This document shows, one piece after another, positions 41,248 through 52,659 of a stretch of 64,000 nt of DNA; the first letter of the stretch is position 1, and every line of letters begins with the position of its first letter. The stretch comes from Camarhynchus parvulus (lineage: Eukaryota; Chordata; Aves; Passeriformes; Thraupidae), in assembly GCF_901933205.1 (NCBI RefSeq), contig NC_044576.1, positions 9,891,024 through 9,955,023 of the forward strand, written 5' to 3'. The position numbers were made by a program, and so were the translations under genes. The notes under the pieces are model-generated. The model made no database searches. It was not told where the DNA came from and saw nothing but the letters and a program-made list of their open reading frames with translations.

Positions 41248-41520
41248 CAAGGCAGCAATAGCAGACAGGGCCCTGCAGACCTGAACACCAAGTTTGCTCA
41301 CATCCATCACACTGAGAAAGACTTTCCCCCTGCTCCTCCTGGCCTTCCACCCCTGCTGCTCCACTGTCTTACACAATTAAACCCCCACAAAACTCATCTT
41401 AAAACGTAATGCTTGTCTTGTATTCCCTGACTTGGCTTTGAGGTTTTTTGAGCCAATTCTGTACTGCTGAAATATTTTTCTACTCCTACCACATATAATC
41501 TGCTGGTAAGGGATTTTGTA

Positions 41521-41549
41521 TAAAGAATAAAGAATATAAAGAATAAAAT
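41521..41549. repeat. TAAAGAA-type short tandem repeat
   Basis: Imperfect copies of a TAAAGAA unit (taaagaa, taaagaata, taaagaa, taaaata). This is A-rich low-complexity DNA. Confidence 0.6.
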
Positions 41550-42090
41550 AGGATGTGGTTAGGCAGTAATATTAATTTGTTCTCTGATCACATATTTTTC
41601 CGAACTCCAAACTGAAGAATCTCTTAGCTAATGCCTAGTACATAGCTGCATTTACTACTTTCTAAACTTTACTATCACTCTTGGCAATAATATTTCCTTT
41701 GCTGCTGCTCTTTCTTCTGCTCAGACAGGCCATCTGCCATCCTGCTCTCCAAACTATTTGTCAGCTCCAATCTCTGTAGGCACTGAAGGATATTATAGGC
41801 GTGCATCACGTTCATATTGTTCTTCCTGTATTTTGGGCTGAGGACACCACTGTGCTGCAATGAGACACTGACTGTAGAGAAAAAGCAAAAGCCCTCAGCA
41901 GCTAGAACAGAAGGCACATGTCATAAATTTTCAATGTGCACTTCCTATCCCTTAAAACAAATTTATTCAAATTCTCCCCTGGCAATCAACTTTAAATGGT
42001 TTTCAGCACATGTAGATGTTGGCAAAGGATTCCAAGTTATCCACATTAGGTTTTCTCCCTAAAATGACCAATTTTCATTAAGAAAAGTAG

Positions 42091-42116
42091 ACACATTTTT
42101 TCAGTGAAAAATGTGT
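42091..42116. repeat. Perfect 10-bp inverted repeat (hairpin)
   Basis: ACACATTTTT at 42091-42100 and AAAAATGTGT at 42107-42116 are exact reverse complements separated by a 6-base loop. The stem is AT-rich and too short for a microRNA precursor by itself. Confidence 0.75.
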
Positions 42117-43760
42117 AGATGTTACTCAGATTAATCAAACTGGAGAATCTCTGGAGTGATTTTAGTGGAGTAATTTTAAGGATTGAAGATCTGACAGCCA
42201 ACTTGTCAGCCAATGAAGGGTTGTTGAAAGTAAAGCACATTGTAAAGATGAGCTGTGACTACTAAAAATTTTGGTTTATGTCAGCACATAAGAAGGAACA
42301 TTTTTATATAAAAGATCAAAATGGGAAGAACTCAGCCTGGTTGTTCCAAACCACTTGATTTAGGGTCATGACTGGAAGGCAGGGAAGAGAAAGCCTCTTT
42401 TAATACCTTTTATATTTTTGACCCTTCTATACCTGAGTAATTTTTATTTTAAGGTTTAAGTAAGTCTCATTCTCATCTTAGTAAATCTCTTTCTGACTTT
42501 AAGCTTCAGGAATTTTCATTTTCAGGACAAAGCTAGGAAGCTAAAACGTACAGGAGACTTCGAGGTCTTATTCTGGACAAGCAAAGGCTCATTTAGAATT
42601 CATTTTATCAAGTCTCTTCACTTGAGCAAAAACTAATTGGGTAGTACATAGAAAAAACTAAAACAACAAGAGCAATGAAAAAACTCTCACAAAAGCACTG
42701 TTTTAAAATCTCATCCACCTTGTCCATCTTGAAGATGCTGCGCAGCAGGGAAGCATAGAAAGGTCTGGATTTTGTGTGACATAAGAATAAGAGGTTAAAT
42801 TCTGCTGAATTTTAAAAAGATTTTATAAATACTGAGCACTATTGACCCAAGAGGCAGATTGCTAATGTTGCATTATTTCATTCACTTGAGATATACCTAA
42901 AGTGTCCCAAATTAAAAAGCTAAGCAAGGCCTAGCTCAACCTAGCCCAAGACTAAATATATATATAAAAGTTTTCTTGCCATCTTCCTTTTCTTTTTTAT
43001 TTTCTCTTATGGTTAAAAATAAAAAAGAAATAGAAAAATTTCATTTTCATACATGCTGAATTCCAGCAGTCAGCTTTGTGATGCTCCCAAGTCACTGAGT
43101 TCAGGCTGAGCATTTTGGGATTTGTGATGTTTTGCCAACACAGCAGGGTTGATGTCCCTGCTCTCAGTGCAGATCTGCCCTAGCAGATACTGAATAATTT
43201 CCCTTACTAAGGAGCAGACACAGACATTGAGCGGCTATGACTGAGTCTTCCTCAGGTTGTCTTATTGGAGCTTCCTAAATAGTTAGAAGACTTAACCTTC
43301 TCTATAATATCACCTTTTAACATCTAAATTTGGCTTTTTCTCAATTTGCCAGATTCTAATTAGCCTCTGACGGGGCAGGAAAATACATCTTGCCCATTTA
43401 CTACACAGGAAAGTTAAGGTTATCTTTATTCATATATATGCAGGGTGGTATGAAAAAACAGGCAGAGCCTTTCCTGCTTTCACAACTACTTCTGGTAAGA
43501 GCTTTCTGACTAACACAGGATTGAGGAAAGCAGAAGTCCTGGAGGGAGAAATAGGTTACCCTGAATGTACCTCCAAAGGCACAGAAAGCTCATAAAGCAA
43601 GAACCAACTGAAATGGGTCATACTCTCCCCAAGCAGATGCATCTCTATATTTCTCAAGCACCATTATAGTTGCTGACACCTTAAGGAAGTGTCCTTATCA
43701 CCACCCCAACTGGGCCCAACTTGTCATCTCCTTACAAACTCGCATAGTAACATTGCCCCT

Positions 43761-44150
43761 CAGAATCACACAGGCACCAAATGGTTTCATTTGGAAAAGA
43801 CCTTCGAGATCGAGTCCAACCACTAACCCAATAGTGCCAATAACCCAATACTGCTACACCGTAGCAAGCGCCAAGTGGCCCAAGTGCCACCTCCAGATGT
43901 CTTTTTAACATCTCCAGGGATGGTGACTCCACCACTCCCCTGAACAGCCTGACCATTCCAATGCCTGATCACCCTTCTGGTGCAGAACCAACCTAAACCC
44001 AGCCTAAACCTCCCCTGACACAACCGAGGCCATTTCCTCTTGGGCTGTCCCTTGTTACTTGGAAGAAGAGACCAACCCCACCCCTACAGCCTCCTTTCAG
44101 GGAGGTGTAGGGAATGATAAGGCCTCTCCTGAGCTGCCTTTTCCCCAGGC
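43761..44150 (-). mobile_element. CR1 LINE, 5'-truncated 3' end
   Basis: On the minus strand the copy begins with 'cctggggaaaaggcagctca', continues with 'ctccctgaaaggaggctgta', 'ggggttggtctcttcttcca' and 'aggaaatggcctcggttgtg', then 'caggggaggtttaggctggg'. It ends with 'ggttggactcgatctcgaag' and 'ggtcttttccaaatgaaacc' plus one TGATTCTG terminal unit at 43761-43768. This is the classic CR1 3' end, about 390 bp long. Two overlapping ORFs on this strand (43732-43956 and 43823-44023) are merely readings through it. The element lies in the same direction as NRG3. Small insertions, such as extra bases after 'ggaatgg', show it is an old inactive copy. Confidence 0.95.
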
Positions 44151-47100
44151 TTTAGTCACCATGTTTCAAATGCCAACAGAATGAATAAAAAATGGCTGAA
44201 ATGGCATTAGTGAGTAGTATTTTTACTTGGAGCTCTCTAGACATCTACACATATGGCTTAACCCAGTTTCTTCTAAAATAAGTAATCTCTTCTCCAGAAG
44301 TGTACCAGTTGTATTTTAAGGCTTTAAAAGCACTTAAATCTTCAAAAAATTATGGAACACTAAACAAATTTTGACCATAAGGGTTGCTTAAAACATGGAG
44401 ACTGATAAAGACAGTAAATTAATACAGCATTAATAGGAGACCAAACTGTCAAAGACAGCTAGATCAGACTGGAACACAAAGTCTTCACAGAAACAAAAGT
44501 ACCTCTTGCTTTTATATATATTAACATATATGCATATTTATATTTACAACTGCTCATCTTCACAGACCAACAAGCTCCTTCAAAAGGCCACTCTTCCCCC
44601 ATGAGTGCAGTGCATTGTCTGCCAGATGCAGATGGAGCCATTCAGGGACATCTCCTCCATCAGCAGGAGCCAAGCTCCCACATTAGAGCTGCTCAGCTTC
44701 TAGAAAAAGTCTTTTCAGAAGGACTCATTAAATCCAGAGTTAAAATGCACTAGATCATCTCATTATCAAGAAAATGGCAAATTTATGATGTAAAACACAA
44801 GTTATAGCAAATAATTCATCTGGATGCTTCAAATCAGCTCACTATCTTAGTATTTCTCTGAGAAACTATACTCCCCAGTATTTTTTTCAAGATTGAGACC
44901 TAAGTCAGTATCTTACCATTTTGTAAACTCTAGCACCTTCTACAATATAGATGAGTATTAAAGCCAAATTCTGTGTTGTGCTTTGTCTAGGGTAGGGCTA
45001 TACTACAAAAATACACTTTTCACTACAGTAGAAATTTCAAGTTTACCAATTCAACACTACAGCTGGCTGGGAAATAGCAGAAAAAGCCTAAAAAAAGGAA
45101 AAAAATCTACAACCACCAACGCAAAAAAAGACACTGACTGACCCACTCCCTTTTTCAGTGTTGTGATCTAGGCATTCACCTGCAAGAGAGCAAAACCAGG
45201 TCAAGGACTTGAACCTGTCTTTCACCTGTCATGGACAAGTATTCTGTTCTCTGATAATTCTGGGCTTTTTTTCCTGTACCAGATAAAGTTCCTTCTGAAC
45301 CTGAAAAAGCTTTCACAATAAAAGCACTGTCGAGACACATAAAACCAGTCTGTATTGAAAATGCAACCTTTTTTCCAAGAAAAAAAATCAGTTTTACTAA
45401 AAGCAAACAAAACAAGAATCCAAGTTAAATTTAGATGCTGCTTTTCACAAGCTGCCCACACAGTGGATATTTTCTCCTTGTAAGCATTAGGTATTAACCT
45501 CTCCCTGTATCTTCAGATAATTGGAGCCAACTCCTTTGGAAACAAAATGAAATGTGGACATCTGTTCATTGTAAACATTTAGGATACTAAATTAAACTGC
45601 AAATTATATTTTTTTATTCCATTATGGAACAAAAAAGTAAACATTTTAGATAAGGACGAAAGGGAAGCCTACATGAGACAGACCAGACAGGCTGTGAAAA
45701 GCTATTTGTGATTGAGACATTCATCTGGAAGACTGGAAACAGAGGAGTCAAATCTTGGTGTCAGAGAGGGAGTAAAGGCCACGCGCAGTGACAGTGTGGG
45801 AAGGAATCACAGAAAAGCACATGGCAAATACTGAGTGGAAGCAAAGACAGGGGAAACTCACTAATAGAAATATAATTCAGATGCTGAAGGAAAAAGCCCC
45901 TCACAAATGGGCGGAGACAAAGTAGATATGTTGGGATAGAAGGTAAAAGATTAGAAAACCAAACAATCTGGTATCTTAGCAGCATATGTAATGCACCCAA
46001 ATCATCTCTTGCTAACTCAGCTGAGGTGTTGAAGAGGCTGGGGAAGGCAAGATCAAAGAGCAGAATTACTTGCAGATAGGCAATGGGCACTGACAGGTAG
46101 GGCTTTGCTGTTGCTTGTTCTGTGTTTCAGTATTGTTTCTTTGGATGACCATCCGGAGCTGGATTGTCAAACCTGTTACTCAGGCTGTTGCAGAAGTCAC
46201 AAGAGAAAAGAGCTTTCTGTCTCCCAGGCCCCTTATTAACTTGTGACTGTTGATGGCAGCAAACAATTGTACTTTTTCTTCTAGAGCAAACAGGTACCTG
46301 CAGTGAGAGCAAAGAGCCAGGACCCCTGAGAGCAGGGTGCTCAGTGAAATGGCTGGAAGTGCATCTGGTCCTCCAAGCATAGCCTCATCAAGAACTGCCT
46401 ATTCAAGTCTGCTCTTTGGTTTGCTTCTGGGACAACACTGATCTGGTTTGTCTTAAAAAAATTCCTGCCATGAGCAAATTTATCACTGAAGAATATGAAT
46501 ACATATGCTTATGGCTGGCAATTCTGACTCCCTAATGGTCGATACAAGACCCACCAGAAAACAGCAGTCACACATGGCACAAAAGTCACATGAGGACAAT
46601 GCCATCTTGAAGGATTCATTAACAAACATTTACCAGTCCCTGTGAGATCAAGACTCTATCATTTGATCTTTCTGATCCAGGAAATAATGATTACATAAAT
46701 TGCTGGGTTTGCACAGTAAAGTTTTAACCAGAAGTGGCTGTTCCCTGTTGCTAAATGTAAGTGTTTTATGTTAGGCCTAAGAAATGAGCCTGAAAATGCC
46801 TTCAGGAGTTTCAGTACTGCTTTTATTCTTAGCAAAAGATTATAACTGATGTGGTAATCAAACTCATGGTAATACTGACCCATAATGTTTTCAGTAAGAT
46901 TGCCATTCTCATGGGCAGGTATGTACATACACACATTGCCCTCACAGAATCTGGTCTTCACAGCCACACAGAGCACTCGCTACTTTAACTCTGAGTGATA
47001 CTTATTCCTGGTTTTCCTTCATGAGTGGAGATTGTTCAAATTAGCTGAATCAGCACTGATAGAAGCTCTAAGCAAAGTGAAAAGTCTAACAACAATAATT

Positions 47101-48214
47101 GCCTTAATGAGCATCCTTGTAGTGGAGTAAGGAGTTAATGCCAAGAGTGAAGATCAGCTAAGAGCACAGAGGCTCTTCTGAGGTATTCATTTTGAAAAGA
47201 TGATCAGAACACTCAGCAGAAATCCTCTTGGAAGAAATTCTAGCTCTCACATATGAGCCTCTTAATGTTTTTACTCTCAAGGCAGTGAGCGTGCATTGAC
47301 TGATCCTCAGCTTTGTGCTTGTGCAGTGCAGAATTCGTCTTCCTGCTGTTCATTACTTACAGTCATAAAACTGCACTCTGGACAGATCACAATGTGAGGA
47401 ACCCCACAGCACCTGCCCCCACCCTATTGCATTTTTTACTAGGATCATTTAATGCAGAACCACTCATAGGAGATAGCAAAACATTCAATTCAGACTTAGA
47501 TTTAACACAGACACATTCAATGACATAGAATTAACTGCCAATAAGAGAAATCCATCTCTTTTCTCCACGTGTCCTTACTAGCTCCTGCAACAGGCAATGA
47601 CATCTTGATGAAACTTATACCATGCCATCTCAACCACTCGTGAAGAATTCAAAATCAGAATTGTGATAGAAAGTGAAATAGTATTGCTAAGTAAGATCCT
47701 CTTGGACAACTGAGTAGCTAATTTACAAAGACAAAATGAATGTTTTCAGCTAAGTTACAGTCATGTTTTTTCCAATTCTCCTATATGTCATTTCATGATG
47801 GCCCATCTTTCCTTACACTTTTGTCCCTGAGCATGAACTATGGTCACTACACTGCTGAATTTTTCTCCTAGGAGGTCCAAAAATGTGATCTGACAAGTCA
47901 GTGATTGACTGCACCTTATCCATCCAGGCAAAATCAGGAAAGTACTTCCAGAAGTCTGAGGGAGATTGACACCAACAGTGACATCTTGTCAGTAAAGAGC
48001 ACACGAGTCAGAAAAGTTAGTGACTGAGGGTAACAGGCAAAATAAGGGGCTTCCAGGGTGTCACAGAACATAGACTTCAACTATATTTGTACTTGCCCAG
48101 CCACAGAATGGCCAGCAGCACATTTAGGAAATCATAATGTGTTTGCAAGAGGGGTAGGAGGAGTTGCTGTTTCAGAGGCTCATCACCTCAGAAGGTGCCT
48201 GTTTTGGGGGAGCT
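44151..48214 (-). other. NRG3: NRG3 intron between CR1 copy and CpG-rich patch
   Basis: This is AT-rich and unique by eye. It includes an AT-rich low-complexity stretch near 44512-44547. Minus-strand ORFs at 45761-46090, 46127-46380 and 46659-46976 are hydrophobic translations without recognisable domains. No exon is supported. Confidence 0.55.
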
Positions 48215-48350
48215 GCACCGCCTCTCACGGGGCCCCGGGATGCTCCCGGCGGAGCGGGAGCGGCGATTCCCACCCGCGGCCCTTACGTAACACTGCTCCC
48301 TCCCTGCACAGCCATCGGCTGGGCTCCTGGGAAACGAGCCCTGGCTGAGA
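48215..48350. promoter_or_regulatory. Isolated CpG-rich patch, possible intragenic regulatory element
   Basis: About 14 CpG dinucleotides fall in roughly 140 bp, with a GC-rich core (GGGGCCCCGGG, CCCGGCGGAGCGGGAG), while the surrounding tens of kb are CpG-poor and AT-rich. It contains TTACGTAA at 48283-48290. A pyrimidine-rich stretch ending CCCTGCACAG at 48303-48312 would be a possible + strand acceptor. Candidates are an alternative NRG3 promoter, an enhancer, an antisense RNA start, or a young GC-rich insertion that has not yet decayed. It lies about 7.6 kb downstream of the NRG3 exon. It is shorter than a standard CpG island. Confidence 0.4.
48283..48290. promoter_or_regulatory. TTACGTAA palindrome (bZIP / D-box type site)
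   Basis: This is an exact palindrome matching the consensus bound by NFIL3 and PAR-bZIP factors, inside the CpG-rich patch. One such 8-mer can occur by chance, and its placement in the CpG cluster is the only support. Confidence 0.35.
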
Positions 48351-48357
48351 GACTCGA

Positions 48358-48370
48358 CCAGCAGGTGGTC
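48358..48370 (+). promoter_or_regulatory. CTCF-like core motif
   Basis: CCAGCAGGTGGTC matches the CTCF core pattern CCASYAGRKGG well at the first 11 positions and diverges after it. It sits just beyond the CpG-rich patch. No binding data are available. Confidence 0.35.
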
Positions 48371-48691
48371 AACCTCCCTAAAATACAACCTGCAGAAATC
48401 ACTACACAAAGACCTAGAAATTCCTGAACTAGACACAAGTCCCACATTTCACAGATGAATGGTAGCTTGGAAAGGCGGCCTTCAAACACCCCTGCATGAG
48501 GTGGCTTCCATTTCCTTTTTGGTTTAGAGCAACCATGGCTTACAGAAAGACATGCTGATGAAAACTTCTTGTTGGCTGGGATTTATATTGCTAGAGATCC
48601 CATTTTCTTTCTTCCTTAGGATTTGTACCAACTCCATATAAAATGACTTGGTCAATTTCATTATTATCCTTCCACATACATGCAATTTTTA

Positions 48692-48706
48692 AAGAAGAAG
48701 AAGAAG
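48692..48706. repeat. (AAG)5 microsatellite
   Basis: Five uninterrupted AAG units. Confidence 0.85.
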
Positions 48707-51700
48707 GAAACAAGTGGTTTTGAGGTTTGTTTAGAGTTTTTTCCCTGTTGTCAAAGATAATGCATTTGCCTGATTCTAGCTGTTTTGTAAGAATGTCTAC
48801 AGAGATGCAGCCTGCACAAGTTGAACTCCAGAAGACCATCTATGGTGTAAAAGCCATGGCAAAACCAGACATAACTGAATACTTCAAATTAAAAGTTTTG
48901 AAAATAAAACAATGTTGAGTAACCAGATGCCAATACATCCTTGCCCTCCAGGAGAAGATATGAACAGAGAAGAATAAGGAACTAATGCTTCTTTAAAACG
49001 AATATAAGAATTTTGGTCTAATTCAGATTGAATTTTTCCATTTTTCCAAATAAACCTGTATGACTTTTTATTTTAATGTTATTTCAGCTAATTCCTAAAT
49101 AAAGATCCATATGAATTTAGTAAAGGCTGACATGTAATTTAAAACTGAAATATTAAATGGAAATAAACTGTAATCCCCTCACTAATATTTCTGGAAAGAA
49201 AGCCAGAAGGTGTGGGGAGTAGTTGTGCAAACCTACTGCTGGTTTGGTTTCTTTTCTAAAAAGACTGGTGATCCAAAGAAAGTAGGGAAAAACCACCTCT
49301 GTTATTGCACACTAAAGTAATGAAAGCAATTCAGCTTGATATTTGGCAACAGCACTCACACGAATGCACTTGTTTTTCCTGTTTTGACTTGAGAAGAGCA
49401 ACACAAATTTAGAAGACGAATGAACTCACAATGCTCTCCCCCCTCATTAGAAAAATGAGGATTCCCAATATCCTTCTGGTTTTGAAAATCTATTTTGCAG
49501 TACTGACAGAGAAAACAAGAAATTTAAAAAAATTACTCAAAAACATCTATACTGCACATTCTGGACAAGTCACTGTTAGCTTATCCATAGCATTAAATAT
49601 TATTAGGTGCTTCCTACGGATTTAAATTTTGCTTTTAGGATTGTAAGAAATAACATTATTAAAACTGCCACTGATTTTCTTTGCCTGCAGCATTAGTGGC
49701 CAATCTGTGACTTCAATTAATCTCTCTTTGACTTTAATGTTTCAGGACATTCTGATAATGAACACATTCACGTTTCCAGTTATCACTGGTGAACACTTTT
49801 ACTGAAGGTTTGTTAATGTCACACTTCTGCTTTTGAACATTCCATTCCAGCTCCGCAGAATAAAGCCTAAGTTCTTATTTTAAGGAAAAGAAAACAAAAC
49901 CGGCAACAAAACAAATCAAGACGTTTCATACTATTCACAGAAAGTCAAATTTTACAGCTTCCACACAACTCAGATTTGAAAACACCTCATCTTTTATTGA
50001 TCCTATCCCAAGGTCTTTACACACCTGATGATCAAAGAAGAGGGAAAAAATGTCTCTCATTGCTTCAGGGATATCTTTTCTTATTTTACCTTGCTGATGT
50101 TTCATATTCCTCAGCCTGTCTCTCATTTGAGGCATCTTCTCTCACCTACAGTTAGACTTAGTGAAACTTCTGGAGAGACTGTGTTGCTTTTCTTCTTTAT
50201 TACTATTTCAATTAAGGCAATTCCTTTCAATCCATTAATGCATCAAGACTAATCTAGGTTGATTTGTAATGCATTTGAACTGGAGGAACTCTGGTTACAC
50301 ACCCTTATGAAGAAACTGCAGTTGAGAGAAACGTCAGATCCACTTGATGGAGGCTAACAGAACTTCTACTGACTTGTCTTTTTTGGGAATTTCCCTTGAC
50401 TGTAGTCACCACATCTTTTGCTCTTAAAACCTAATTTTACAAGCCAATAGAATACCACCTTTTGATTATTTAATTTTTGTTAAAGCTTAACATCCTAGAG
50501 CAACATTAATATTTTTTCTGAACACACTGGTGGTGTGGCATTCTGCCATTAGTTTGATAAAACAGCATAAAAGAAGCTTGGTCTACAACCTCTCCCTTCA
50601 TATGCTTTTTCTGAATAAAAAAGTCTTGAAAAGATGAAATAATTAATGCAGAGGACTTAAAATCTTCTCTTTTTAAGACTAAGCTAAGCCACAAAATTTA
50701 GACTTAGATCTGGATTTCAAAAGTTCTTTCTGGGATTAAGTAAGTCCCATGTTAAAGCTGTTTAAGAAGGACTTGTCCTCCACAAAACTCAGATATCCAC
50801 CTCTGGGTAGTCTCCCACTCCTAACTGCTCCTATTTCCATGCAACCTTTGAAGTCCTTCCAATGGCAAAATCTTATCTTCTCCTATACCTTCTAGAAATC
50901 AAAATAGGAGAAAAAAAGCACATTCAGAAGGAACTCTGACAACTTCAGAAAGGTTAAGTAGATTTAACAAAAAATTATTCAGGCCCTAGAAAATCAGTTA
51001 TCAGTTATACAAGTTTCATTGTATGTATTTAAATAATTTGAAAATATATTTTAGAGATATTTCACAATGTTGATGCTCCTTATCCTCTATTTGATACGAG
51101 TCCCTTTGCAAAAAACCTTTGTGGTGTCCAGTGCAGTAGCACAGACTTCAAAGCCATGTCTGCTTAAAGCAGGAGGCTGAACTTCCTGAGTTCTCCAGAC
51201 ATCTCCTTCAACATAAATTATCCTCTGATCTCACATATATAAAACTAGATAGGGGGAATAAAGAATAAAATGAAATGCGTAAGATTTTTGCTGATTTTCT
51301 TGGGGAGCCTTTTTTTTTTTGAGGACATTAGTGGGGGTCTTGGGATTTTTAATACATGTTTGGAAAGACATTTTTTCATTTGTAACCTAGCTATAGTTGT
51401 TTTTCTTATTTACAGTCCCAGTCCTCCAGAAGAGGGATTTTGATCCTTTGCTAAAGTAATCTAAGAATGAGCAACTGCAGGTTCCAGATATGACACTTGC
51501 AGGTTTCTCTCTGATGAGATTCAAAGAGAAACATGTGTGCCATGTTGTCACAGGTTAAAGTGCTATAAGACCACAGGCTATAGCTCACTCAGTGGGAAGA
51601 AGACTTTTGACATTTGAAAAAGCCAGTTTAACAAAGCTCAAACATAACAACATGGAAACCAAGAGAAAAAAAAAATCAAAGTTGAAATGAAGCATTTTAA

Positions 51701-52645
51701 CAAAGCATAAAAAATTGACACATTTTGCTGTAAGTTTTGTCTGGAAGCTGAAAAGTCTTGAAATCCTCAGAGCAGGGATGCTAAACAAACTCTGTTTCTG
51801 GTGGCTGGTCCACACAGATTATGAGTGAAGTATGATCAGATCACAGAAGAAATTATGTGATGGGATTGATGCAGCAGCAGGAGCATGGCCTGGTGACCTA
51901 TAAGCTTTCCAGTCCACTTTTATTATTCTAGGGAATAATGCATTTTTTCTGCAGAAGGATTGGATAACATTCCCAATATTTCATAGAGGATTCCTCTTTA
52001 CTCACGCTTCTGAGTCAAATGGGACAAATGGGAATGTTAATATGATGAGTAGAAAAGTAATACTGAACACTGTAAAATTGGAATACACAGTCTGCACAGA
52101 AAAGTAGCTTTCAATGCTAAGAACAAAATACTTGTAGGTAAAAAGGAGCAATTTGGTAAAATGAGGTTAGGTGATAAACTCATTTTCAATGTCTCATTCC
52201 TCACTTTGGAATATGCCTACAGAACAGTCAAAGCTCTAAAGGTTTTACTTTGCCTCAGTAAAAAAGCAGATTAAAAGAAATATCTGCAGCCCACATACAA
52301 CTTACCTTTCAGGACTCATTGGGCTAGGCAGGTCTGCTCCAGAACACAATAAAGGATAGTACAGGAGTACATTTCTACAAGTTACGTCATAAGTAAGTTT
52401 CCAATCCTACAGATACACACAAGGCTACAGAAAAATTTCTTGTGCATAAAGTTGTATTAAGGTTGTACTTAAAATGCTGAAAAGAGAAGTGTTCTACCAT
52501 TGCTGTTAGCTGTATTTACAGAGGAGGCAGCCCAGACAAAGAAAGCTGAAACAACATTCTAAATATACTCTCCTTCCAGCATGTGACTGCTGTTTCTGTT
52601 CTTTTTGTCCCATTATTATTTCCTCCATATAATGGAGAAGATGAC

Positions 52646-52659
52646 AGAGAGAGAGAGAG
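52646..52659. repeat. (AG)7 microsatellite
   Basis: Seven uninterrupted AG units. Confidence 0.9.

Larger units (their letters stand above)
19781..43760 (-). other. NRG3: NRG3 intron, central
   Basis: About 24 kb without a recognisable exon or large interspersed repeat. ORFs here are short and overlap on both strands. The longest, + 35296-35850 (184 codons), is on the strand opposite NRG3, has no recognisable domain and reads as translated noncoding DNA. I searched by eye on the minus strand for the NRG3 transmembrane exon (family motif with ISCIIFGIVIVGMF) and did not find it. Small simple repeats are listed separately. Confidence 0.55.

Noticed and set aside
41149..41376. Gly-Ser repeat ORF as a possible linker-containing protein
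   Set aside because: The Gly-Ser run is a 27-bp hexamer repeat and the rest of the ORF is unremarkable.
43732..44023. Two minus-strand ORFs in the CR1 copy
   Set aside because: They are readings through the CR1 3' end, not host genes and not intact LINE protein.
49935..50135. 66-codon minus-strand ORF with protein-like composition
   Set aside because: There is no homologue I can name, no clear flanking splice sites, and it is short enough to be chance.
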